Assembly (NCBI RefSeq): GCF_003265995.1
Contig: NZ_MVJN01000003.1
Span: forward strand, 186,001 to 250,000
Direction: 5' to 3'
DNA: 64,000 bases
Source of the DNA: Legionella quinlivanii
Lineage (GTDB): Bacteria > Pseudomonadota > Gammaproteobacteria > Legionellales > Legionellaceae
Shown: in pieces, positions 54,370 through 62,196 of the stretch
Layout of the letters: each line of letters begins with the position of its first letter
Position numbering within the stretch: position 1 is the first letter of the stretch
Translations under genes and position numbers: made by a program
The notes under the pieces: model-generated
Seen by the model: the letters and a program-made list of their open reading frames with translations, nothing else
The model's database searches: none
Told to the model about the DNA's origin: nothing

Positions 54370-55062
54370 TCAATCAACGCGATGCTGGGCAAGCTGAGAC
54401 TCTGAATGATATAAATCCTCAAATTTTCGTTTTCGATCTGCTTTCTGGCGCGTAAAAAAAGACATTTGCCGAGCATCCTGAGAATCTCTCCACCAAAGAG
54501 AGGAGCTTTGGGTTATCAAATGCCGATCCGAGTTCGATGTCGCTGCCAGGGATTTTGATTTTTGTTCTCGGGCGGTTAAAGAAACAGGCACTCTCGAATT
54601 CCCATACAGGCTCCATTGTCTTCCATCCTTATCCGGAACAGTCAGTGTTCCGCCATATGAAACGATAGGGCATTCAAATAATTGTAAATTCTCGTTCAAC
54701 TCGGAGGCAATAACCGAATTTTTGCTGCTTTCTCCACAGCAATAGACATGAATTGAACAAATTCGATGATGAATCAGTAAAAAATCATAATTAAAGCGCT
54801 GAGCAACTTTCTCCGCACTAATAAGCAATGCCTGGTTGTAATTTCTATGGTTTCCCAGCTCCAGACTGGAATTCGCATAGCCATGAGCGCAGATATACAC
54901 CTGAAGTGGTTCAGAAAGAAGCGCCAGTTTAAGCGGCTCCTTATAGAAAAGAACTCCGATTGATTCTGCACTAATGGGTAGATGATTCCTTAACCATTCA
55001 TCCGTACCTGCGACGAGATCACCTGCCTTTTCGCGTGTAAAGGGAACATACAGTACAATCAT
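54370..55062 (-). CDS. Hypothetical protein, possible clan-CD cysteine-peptidase-like fold
   Basis: ATG at 55062 is chosen over 55110. 230 residues, no signal peptide. Not recognised with certainty. A strand-plus-His segment LQVYICAHGYANSS (His60) is followed 48 residues later by a strand ending in CSIHVYCCGESS (Cys108/109). His-Gly after one hydrophobic strand and Cys after the next is the order in caspase, CHAT, gingipain and RTX-CPD folds. A GGTLTVPD segment follows. The C-terminal 70 residues are polar and basic, likely disordered. It lies at the edge of decayed accessory DNA and could be a secreted effector. Confidence 0.4.
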   Translation of the reverse strand: MIVLYVPFTREKAGDLVAGTDEWLRNHLPISAESIGVLFYKEPLKLALLSEPLQVYICAHGYANSSLELGNHRNYNQALLISAEKVAQRFNYDFLLIHHRICSIHVYCCGESSKNSVIASELNENLQLFECPIVSYGGTLTVPDKDGRQWSLYGNSRVPVSLTAREQKSKSLAATSNSDRHLITQSSSLWWRDSQDARQMSFFTRQKADRKRKFEDLYHSESQLAQHRVD

Positions 55063-55134
55063 TTCTAAAATCCAGCATCTATGAACGTTCAAAAGGATTG
55101 ATTTTAACAAAAGCAGCTTAAGGGTTTCTTAATT

Positions 55135-55437
55135 CGTTATCTTTGATTATTTTAAAAGTAAAGATCCTGCGCTTACTGGTTTTATTCGGACTACTCGAGT
55201 TTTGGCCTATATGTTTAAATACTGCTTGCCTGAACAGCAAGATATCTTGGTAAGTACGGTTGATTTAAAACGGTTGGCTACCCAGTTATGCCGATTATAA
55301 GGCGATTAAAGCAACTTTGAGTCTGAAGCCGCCTTGGATTATGTTGTTAAAAAATTAAGTCCCCTGATTGCTCATGCCTCATTAAACGGTCGTTTTTTGA
55401 GATATGAATCTCTAATAATGTCGAGCTTTATAAAATA
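55135..55437 (+). pseudogene. Decayed coding remnant of unknown type
   Basis: Protein-like sequence shows in two frames: one from about 55135 to 55297 (contains KSKDPALTGFIRTTRVLAYMF, then PEQQDILVSTVDLKRLATQL), then after stops another from about 55313 to 55437 (contains NFESEAALDYVVKKLSPLIAHAS). No start codon with ribosome site and several stops. The rest of the 55063-55894 gap has shorter pieces of the same kind and no complete gene. It looks like an old, broken gene. Confidence 0.4.
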
Positions 55438-55894
55438 AGCTTATCAATGTATTGAAAACCCATTTAATTAACATAGAATCAGAAACCTATTAAAATAGAA
55501 CATTTATGATATGACAGAAACTATTGGCCGACTAATGGTTATGCACGCGTAAGTACTTAGGAGCAGAATCTGAATTTACAGATTGGTGCTTATATCAGTA
55601 AAAAACTGACGCGCAGTTGGGGCAGAGTATTGAAGAATTAGCGCATTTAAGGCCGCTAGAAACCCTTCAATTTTTTTTCAGCCAGAAATATTTGGAGAAT
55701 AAAGAAATTTTATGAAACACGTTCACCATACCCAAAACTGTCAACACTGTTGACATAAATTGTAATAGTTCATTTTAAATCAATTCACTTTCCGCCAGCT
55801 GTCTTATTATTGCTCAGATTATGTGAAGGGAGCGATTCATTGGACTTAATCCAGATTTCCGCCCTATTCCATAGAAAGAGAGCTTTATTTCTCC

Positions 55895-56425
55895 CTACTT
55901 TCCAATGGCTTTCATAACTTTGTTGACATCTTCTTCAATAATTTTATTAATTTCTGAAATTTGATCAGAATAACCAACCGATTCAACAACCAAGTCAGCG
56001 ATTTCCTCGTAAAATGCATCTCGTTCGTGATGTTGTTTTTCTAAAAAGCTTTTCATATCATCTACTGGAAGCGATGGAGTCCGGCCATTTTTCATACGGC
56101 CAAGTTGAGTTGGTATAGATACTTTCAAATAAACAACAAACTCTGTGGACAATAATTTTCGGCATTGCTCGCTTGAGACAATACACTCCTCCAATAAAAC
56201 GACTACATATTCTTTTCCGGTACAATGGGAAATGATGTCTGCTTGGCACCGATTAAATGCTGCTTCCCCTTGCTCTCCCAAAATATCTTTTGTAAGTCGT
56301 CCAATATAGCGTTCAATACTTGGATTTGCATCAACGAGTTGCCATCCTAATTTATTAGCCAAAGCTTCAGTAAATATAAACTTACCAGCCCCCATGTGAC
56401 CCACTACGAAGATGCGCTTTATCAT
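55895..56425 (-). CDS. Shikimate-kinase-like P-loop protein with altered Walker A
   Basis: 176 residues. The N-terminus FVVGHMGAGKF (6-16) is a Walker A in which the last Ser/Thr is Phe16. LVDANPSIERYIGRLTKDILGEQGEAAFNRCQ follows, parallel to AroK's D-x-D...I-x-x-I-F-x-x-x-G-E-x-x-F-R. Dinucleotide-kinase-like lid Arg occurs in MKNGRTPSLP. Overall it looks like AroK or a gluconate-kinase relative. Replacement of the Mg-coordinating Ser/Thr would weaken nucleotide use, so it may be a diverged or non-catalytic paralogue. It is 37 nt downstream of the toxin-antitoxin pair on the same strand. Confidence 0.6.
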   Translation of the reverse strand: MIKRIFVVGHMGAGKFIFTEALANKLGWQLVDANPSIERYIGRLTKDILGEQGEAAFNRCQADIISHCTGKEYVVVLLEECIVSSEQCRKLLSTEFVVYLKVSIPTQLGRMKNGRTPSLPVDDMKSFLEKQHHERDAFYEEIADLVVESVGYSDQISEINKIIEEDVNKVMKAIGK

Positions 56426-56462
56426 TTGCTAATAATCCTCTTAGCCGGAAATGTCAAAACTC

Positions 56463-56765
56463 TTAAAGCAAGCCACCAATACCATGTCTTTCTACAATAT
56501 TGAGTAATTTAAGTATTGCGCCATGGGCATGCCGCTTCCCTTGCTCTAAGCCACGAATCATTGCAGGGCTAACATTAAGATATTTAGCAAATACAGATTG
56601 GCTTAATTTTTGTTTTTTCCGTAACTGTTGTATTTCCTCACCGGTAAATTCATGTAAAACAGGTAAATCTTGATCAGTAAGATTTCTTAATGTTTTTTTA
56701 TCAATAATTTCAGCTTTGTAAAGACCTTGTGCAAGATCATTAATTGTATCTTGTATATTAGACAT
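56463..56765 (-). CDS. HigA-like antitoxin, Xre-family HTH
   Basis: 100 residues with a C-terminal Xre HTH at about 38-95 (GEEIQQLRKKQKLSQSVFAKYLNVSPAMIRGLEQG). The N-terminal 35 residues are the probable toxin-wrapping part. Antitoxins of this kind block the toxin and repress their own operon. The gene overlaps the toxin gene by 8 nt with toxin first, the order seen in higBA. Two palindromes upstream of the operon (57163-57196) are the likely binding sites. Confidence 0.85.
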   Translation of the reverse strand: MSNIQDTINDLAQGLYKAEIIDKKTLRNLTDQDLPVLHEFTGEEIQQLRKKQKLSQSVFAKYLNVSPAMIRGLEQGKRHAHGAILKLLNIVERHGIGGLL

Positions 56766-57147
56766 TTTTATTTACCTCAAACAGTTCCCCTAAAGTAATT
56801 AACTTATTTATTTGTTCATTATCAAGCCCAAGCATGATATCAGCCAATTGCTTCAACTTTTTAAGCTCGGAAGTTGTCACATTTCCTTTATCATTCTTAG
56901 AGAATAAATGTAGCCAGTAAATGCCATTATCCTTCTTAAAAGCTAATATACTTCTTGAGCCTCCGCTTTTACCTCGCCCTTCATTGGTTGCAATTCTTAA
57001 TTTATAGAGCCCAGCTCCTAATGAATATTTTAATTGCTCATCTCTGCTTAACTTAAAAAAACCATCTAAAGTATTGATAAGAACTTCATCCTTTAATCCA
57101 ATTTTATTTGCTTCATTACTAAATTTTTTTATTTTTAAGTGCTTCAT
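56758..57147 (-). CDS. RelE/HigB-type toxin
   Basis: 129 residues of the RelE-type toxin family (PF06296-like). Family mark: EGRGKSGGSRSILAFKKDNGIYWLHLFSKNDK (Arg58, Lys60 and Arg65 are candidate RNA-binding residues), then TTSELKKLKQLADIML. These toxins cut mRNA on the ribosome when antitoxin is lost. It is first in the operon and starts 16 nt from the first operator palindrome. Such pairs commonly stabilise accessory DNA, in line with the decayed surroundings. Confidence 0.85.
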   Translation of the reverse strand: MKHLKIKKFSNEANKIGLKDEVLINTLDGFFKLSRDEQLKYSLGAGLYKLRIATNEGRGKSGGSRSILAFKKDNGIYWLHLFSKNDKGNVTTSELKKLKQLADIMLGLDNEQINKLITLGELFEVNKNV

Positions 57148-57162
57148 GAATGCATGCCAAAT

Positions 57163-57181
57163 TATAATACCATGTATTATA
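57163..57181. promoter_or_regulatory. Operator palindrome 1 of the toxin-antitoxin operon
   Basis: Perfect inverted repeat TATAATAC-N3-GTATTATA (8+3+8), 15 nt upstream of the toxin ATG. Shares its arms and spacer length with the palindrome at 57178-57196; the two overlap by 4 nt and their centres are 15 bp apart. Confidence 0.65.
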
Positions 57182-57196
57182 GTACATAGTACTATA
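57178..57196. promoter_or_regulatory. Operator palindrome 2 of the toxin-antitoxin operon
   Basis: Perfect inverted repeat TATAGTAC-N3-GTACTATA (8+3+8). With 57163-57181 it gives the joint consensus TATARTAC-N3-GTAYTATA. Two operators at this spacing suit cooperative binding of antitoxin dimers. The remaining gap up to 57540 is AT-rich and shows no gene. Confidence 0.65.
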
Positions 57197-57540
57197 TATT
57201 TCCAAAGGTCAAATTAACGGGGATTTATTAAACTCGGGTTAATGAAATTTGGATAAATGGAAAAACTTTGTTTCTGATAGTAATTAAACACTGTTAAGTT
57301 AACTACGTTAATATTCGATTCTATTTCATGGATACGTTAACTAATTGTTGCCATTTGTTAATCGGCTATAGTTTTTACGGCGAGAAAGTTTGCCCCCGTC
57401 AGCAAAATGGCCCTCTTAACTAAGTTAGAAAAAATGTTTTCTACACAGTGCAGTGGATTGAAATTAAAACTACTGCGCTGTCGGCTCTAATATCTGAGCA
57501 GTTTTGATATAATGGCTAATTTTGCTGTGCTGATAAGTGT

Positions 57541-59013
57541 ATGTTTACCCCACCGCCATTACCTAATTTAAAAAAGCTCATATTTGATTGCACCTCTGAA
57601 AAGGCCGATCGAGTAGCTATCAGCAATATGTTGAATAGTATTCTGCCCAAGGTCCGGGCATATCATGATTTTTGTGAAGATCCAAGTAAAGAATACAGGG
57701 ATGGCGAATTTTGCATGGATTTAAAAAATTTACAATTAACAATTTTAAATGATTTCTATTTAAACAAGCAGCCGGACTGGTTAGGCGTTTTCCAAAAACA
57801 CGGATATAGCCCGCTTACTCCAGAACGAATAAATCACCATCTAAAAAGTCCCAGAGCGAGTTTCTTCTCTGTTGCCCGGAGTGTAGTAGATGGTCCATTT
57901 AGACATAGTAAATTCAGAGAAAAACAGCATTTAGGTATATTTGGAAATCAAGCTAGAAGAGGAGAGCATATTCTTTTTCCAATCAATGTACCTTCAGTTT
58001 TACGACGAGTATTACTAAGACTTACGGAGCAGAAAGCAATAATTAATCATGTAGTGTACCACTGGACAACCTTGTCTAATCTCCAGAGTATAATTCGTAA
58101 CAGGTCATTTTATGGTAACCAGATTATACATGATAGCGGAATATCTTTTGAAAAAAATGCATTGAACACTGGCGACATAGCAAACGGAGATGGTAGTGTT
58201 ATTTGTTTCTGCCCAGCCCTTGTTGATGACATCGCTCTGGTTAGAAACAGAGCAATCCGAGCTGGTTTACTTAGAGTAAGCATCAATCTTAATAATTCAA
58301 CGTGTCCTGGAAAATATAATCAGTTTTTTAAGTTATTTGATTTTTTTGCACCACCTTTCTCAAGGCGCTTGAAAATTAGTGCCGACTTGACGGTGCATAT
58401 TTGCAAAAAGGAGCGCGACAACCCAGCCCTAGAGGTAACTATTTCATTATTAGGTAAACCATTTACGCTAACAATCAATAAGAGCGATGCAATCATATAT
58501 GGTAACCTTTATTCAATAAATCGCTTTTGTCTAAGCAAAGTTTTCGAGCTGTTTGATTATCATAGTGATTTATTGGCTTACCTGGCGTCTGTGGATGAAA
58601 ATGAAATAACTAAAATTTTTGTTTTGATTGGCCAAGCCCTGACTTTATTCTCGGAATATAATTTCAATCACTCTTTAAATCTGAGTCCTTTTTTGATTGA
58701 AGAAATTTATCATGCTGAAAGTAATGGTTTGTGGAGATTGGATAACCAATATGAAGAGAAATATGCGTCTCAATTGAATTCAGTATTACAAGAAGGTATT
58801 GAAAATCAGGTGCGTCCATTAACTCAGCCATTGATAGAACTACACAATTTAAGAGAACTTTCTGTCAATGGATACAAATATCACTTAGGTTTAAAATTGT
58901 CAGATTACGATTACAGTCATTGTCCAGCCGAATATTTTACGAGGCAGGGGTACCTAGAAACTCGCTATGATCTGAATTTTAAAGAAGAACTTGCTTACAA
59001 TAATAATAAGTGA
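57541..59013 (+). CDS. Orphan 490-residue protein, possible ART-like segment
   Basis: I do not recognise the whole protein. No signal peptide or membrane helix. A central segment VVYHWTTLSNLQSIIRNRSFYG (171-192) resembles the first motif of DarT/PARP-like and KptA-like ADP-ribosyltransferases ('Y-H-x-T...N-L..I-h'), followed at 216-230 by a strand-rich GDGSVICFCPALVDD that could be the next core strand. No third motif is clear. The rest looks alpha-helical. AT-rich, alone between a toxin-antitoxin pair and broken genes. It may be a secreted effector. Confidence 0.5.
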   Translation: MFTPPPLPNLKKLIFDCTSEKADRVAISNMLNSILPKVRAYHDFCEDPSKEYRDGEFCMDLKNLQLTILNDFYLNKQPDWLGVFQKHGYSPLTPERINHHLKSPRASFFSVARSVVDGPFRHSKFREKQHLGIFGNQARRGEHILFPINVPSVLRRVLLRLTEQKAIINHVVYHWTTLSNLQSIIRNRSFYGNQIIHDSGISFEKNALNTGDIANGDGSVICFCPALVDDIALVRNRAIRAGLLRVSINLNNSTCPGKYNQFFKLFDFFAPPFSRRLKISADLTVHICKKERDNPALEVTISLLGKPFTLTINKSDAIIYGNLYSINRFCLSKVFELFDYHSDLLAYLASVDENEITKIFVLIGQALTLFSEYNFNHSLNLSPFLIEEIYHAESNGLWRLDNQYEEKYASQLNSVLQEGIENQVRPLTQPLIELHNLRELSVNGYKYHLGLKLSDYDYSHCPAEYFTRQGYLETRYDLNFKEELAYNNNK

Positions 59014-59062
59014 AAATGACCCATTTGCACACGTATCCTGACCTCCCCCGAAGTTTTAACAA

Positions 59063-59506
59063 TTAAATTTGGGGATTTTCGATATTGCTCTGTTTTGAGG
59101 TATGCTCGAGTAATGCTGTTATTTTGGCACTAAACGTGTCTATTGTTTCTCCTTGTACCCTAAGCTTACCGGGATAGATTAAAGTAGCTATCTTATGTTC
59201 TTGAGTTACTTCAATAGTTATCCCTGCGCTTTTTATTAGGTTGGCATATTGATTAATTGTTGCTGCTGGTGTTCCTGGCGGTATCTCTACAAAAATGCCA
59301 AAGTTAGGTGAATTATAAAGTTTACAGTCTTGCTTAAAAAGCAAGCAAATTTTTTGTTCTATAGATAGGTTTTCGCTTTGATTTCTTTTCAATTCAGGCG
59401 AAAATAAAAGACCTTCTCCATTTCTTTTTGTAGTCCAAGTTGTATTTAATTCCCCTTTTTTTAATTCATTTAATACTAGAGCTGATTTTGATAAAGTTGA
59501 TGTTAA
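59063..59506 (-). pseudogene. Open frame without start codon, likely 3' part of a lost gene
   Basis: The frame is free of stops from 59506 to 59063 (about 147 codons), but no ATG or GTG with a ribosome site occurs; the first usable start-like codon is TTG at 59392, leaving 109 residues. The text is protein-like (FGIFVEIPPGTPAATINQY, ITIEVTQEHKIATLIYPGK). The upstream end abuts the ankyrin remnant on the other strand. I recognise no family. Confidence 0.4.
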
Positions 59507-59519
59507 TCAAACCAATAAC

Positions 59520-60559
59520 TCAAACAATTCTTTACTAACAGAAGCGCTGTTTTCGCCAAACGAGGAGGTAATCAAATACCTGCTTACCATTCCTTCGCTT
59601 GCTGTAAATAAAACTTGTAAAGAAAAGCCCCTGTTTTATCGAAAGACCTCAAACTGGAAAGTAACTGATCTAATCGTGAATCACCCCAGTTTTCTACCCA
59701 ATCAATCTGATTGTTTTAAAGATACACTGATGCACAATCTGGCTTCATATACACAGGCGGAAAGTATCGCGATCCTGGAGGTTATTCTCCAGGCAGGCGG
59801 AGATCCCAATTTACAAAATCACAGAGGCGAAACCCCATTAATGCTGGCCTGTCGGTCCAAAAATAAGGAAATGGCTGAGCTATTACTGCGATATGGTGCA
59901 AAATAGATATACAGGCGAACGATAAATCAACGGCCTTACACTATGCAATTCAGAGTAACGATAAATGCCTGGTAGAACTACTCATTCAATCGGGCGCAGA
60001 TTGTAACTTAAAAAGACGTGACGGATATACACCACTCATGATGGCCTGCAAGCTATCGTCACATAAACAGCTAATTCCTATATTGATGGAGAAAACAAAA
60101 TGGAGCATCTCGGATTTTAGATTAAACAGTGAAAATTATCTGCTGCCTATAATAAATAAAACGGTCTTAGAGTTTCAAAAAGAATTAATTCTAAAAGCAA
60201 TTCATACTTATATTGAAGAGCGTTTAAGAGAATCCGATCGTCACAAAATTTTTTCAAGATTCTCTAAAAAAGATAAAATTGAAGCCGCATCTGCACTCTT
60301 CGCCAGAATGAACGGTGATAAAACCATTAAACTTTCCCTTTACAAGGAAATCCTGACTGATGGACGGCTGTTTGGCATAACTAATTTATGCGAAACCTAT
60401 ACCAGACGAATAGCACTAAGCAACCGTTTAGCCCAAAGCGAAAAAATTATAGATTCTACTGCTGCAATAACGGCAAAGTATCGAAAACATATGAGTAAAG
60501 TGCAAACATATCAATCTGTTGAACCATTGTCAGATAAGATGGGAATAAGAATGAGCTGA
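59520..60559 (+). pseudogene. Ankyrin-repeat gene, frameshifted and 5'-incomplete
   Basis: Two frames join into one ankyrin-type protein. The first (protein-like from about 59520; GTG possible at 59676) ends with LQNHRGETPLMLACRSKNKE, AELLLRYGAK and a stop at 59904. The second continues from 59903 as IDIQANDKSTALHYAIQSND, LVELLIQSGADCNLKRRDG, YTPLMMACKLSS and ends at 60559. One extra A in the run at 59900-59903 would restore GAKIDIQ, the normal repeat junction. At least three ankyrin repeats are seen; the C-terminal 140 residues are helical and unrelated. Ankyrin proteins are a frequent Legionella effector type. Confidence 0.7.
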
Positions 60560-60952
60560 CACATTTATATGTGTGCTAAATGCAATATTCTTTTCATAAG
60601 TCCAATCAATGAAAGTAATAATTTGACTTTTTAATAATAACACCTAAATAATCTGCATTCATAATGGTAAACAAATGCATCAAGACCTTTCCTTAAGTCG
60701 GTTGGCCGTTCCATTACTCCCCAAGCCCTTATATTGCGTCAACTGTGATTCAATTTAGGGCGGACTACTAAAGTTTTTTCCAGAGATTCCGATAATAACT
60801 TACCTCCTGGAAATCCATTCCTGTTTGAATCCCCGGGATAATGAATTAACTGATGACGTTCTTAAATGTTTAAATTGAACATGGTGATTAAATTTGATTC
60901 ACATGATAGAATCGGTTCGCCGTTCATTTTATGAATACACTGGAGAATAAAT
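60560..60952. other. Intergenic stretch without recognised gene
   Basis: 393 nt of AT-rich sequence. It must contain the promoter of the secreted peptidase gene, but no convincing -35/-10 pair, repeat or RNA gene was found. Confidence 0.4.
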
Positions 60953-62014
60953 ATGAAATATGCGTCAGTCGCTGCCGCTTCATTATTATTGAGTAGTCAA
61001 TTAGCTGCTCAAAATGTTTCAATAGTAGGAAGTATTACGAAAGAAATTCCAGCCAGCAGCAATGCCCGCAGTGTAAATGTCGCGCCGCCACAAGAAATCA
61101 GTCTGATGAAAATTGAATTATCAGAGCAGGGACGGGACTATTTAAGCCAGCAAGTTCAAAATTTACAAACGCACAGCAAGCAATTCGCTCTTACAGCATC
61201 TACCGCGCAATCAGCTGTAGATCTCGGAATGAATAATACGCCGGTATTAAATCAGGGAAGTCATGGAAGTTGTGTAACCTTTGCGACGACAGCAGCTCTT
61301 GATGCAGCCCTTGGCAAAGGGGATTACATTAGCCAGTTATGCCAGCTGGAGTTAGGTGCTTATTTAGCCGATAACGGCTATGCCACGAGCGGCTGGGAAG
61401 GTACCTGGGGACGCTTTCTTTTAGGACAGATAGATAGTTTTGGTTTTATTAATAAAGACAAGCAAAAACGCTATGGCTGTGGTGGTTTAACTGATTATCC
61501 TACCAACAATCCCAATATTGGTACGGCTATGTCTCTTGAGAGTTTCCATCCCTTAAGTGAACCATTAGACAGCAGCAAGATAACCTGGTCTCCCGTTCTC
61601 GATGTATATGATGCTTTTACAGGTAATATGGATGCAAACCGTACCCTGACAGAGGTGAAGCAGGCATTAAACGCAGGTGACCGAGTGACCTTTGGTGTTT
61701 TATTACTTGATTTCGACAAGGGAGTGATGGGTGCTGTCGGTACCTATAAGCAGAAATTTGATACCTGGGTTATTTCGCAGGATATTGCCGACGATCTAAA
61801 AAACAATCCAGAGTTTGGCGGCCATGAGATGGTTATCATTGGTTATGATGATAATGCGCTGTCTGTTGATGATAAAAAAGTAAGTCATCGTGGTTTATTA
61901 AAATTACGAAATTCATGGAGTGACAGGATCGGCGACAAAGGCAACTTTTATATGTCTTATGATTATTTCAAATTGCTGGTTATCGAAGCACAGCGTATTA
62001 AAAAAATGAAATAG
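60953..62014 (+). CDS. Secreted papain-like (C1 family) cysteine peptidase
   Basis: 353 residues. Signal peptide 1 to about 19 (QLAAQ). A propeptide-like region runs to about 90. Papain core: Gln101 and Cys107 in NQGSHGSCVTFATTAALDAA, His291 in GGHEMVIIGYDD, Asn320 in LKLRNSWSDRIGDKGNFYM. The full C1 catalytic set is present. Extra Cys residues (for example CQLELGAY, YGCGGL) may form disulfides. It is likely periplasmic or secreted by type II. It is monocistronic; a palindromic repeat follows and the ABC exporter is convergent. Confidence 0.9.
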   Translation: MKYASVAAASLLLSSQLAAQNVSIVGSITKEIPASSNARSVNVAPPQEISLMKIELSEQGRDYLSQQVQNLQTHSKQFALTASTAQSAVDLGMNNTPVLNQGSHGSCVTFATTAALDAALGKGDYISQLCQLELGAYLADNGYATSGWEGTWGRFLLGQIDSFGFINKDKQKRYGCGGLTDYPTNNPNIGTAMSLESFHPLSEPLDSSKITWSPVLDVYDAFTGNMDANRTLTEVKQALNAGDRVTFGVLLLDFDKGVMGAVGTYKQKFDTWVISQDIADDLKNNPEFGGHEMVIIGYDDNALSVDDKKVSHRGLLKLRNSWSDRIGDKGNFYMSYDYFKLLVIEAQRIKKMK

Positions 62015-62021
62015 TATATAC

Positions 62022-62113
62022 CTCTCGTCTTTGCGAAACGAAGTGAAGCAATCCAGATCGAGCCTTGAACAAAGTTAGGAGGTGGATTGCTTCGCTGAAG
62101 CTAGCAAAGACAA
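62022..62113. repeat. Palindromic intergenic repeat, family B, copy 2
   Basis: About 92 nt, homologous to 39601-39690 (shared CGTCTTTGCGAA, GAAGTGAAGCAATCCAGATCG, TTGAACAAAG, GGATTGCTTCGCT). It begins 8 nt after the peptidase stop and may end its transcript. Confidence 0.75.
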
Positions 62114-62196
62114 TTATTTGCACCTGCCATTTATGTAATAAGTCCGATCAGGTTGTGGCACATAAGTTCAATGGATAGCCGATGAAACAATTAATC

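Noticed and set aside
57541-59013. Third component of the toxin-antitoxin system
   Set aside because: It is divergent, 390 nt away and of unusual size; no evidence links it to the pair.
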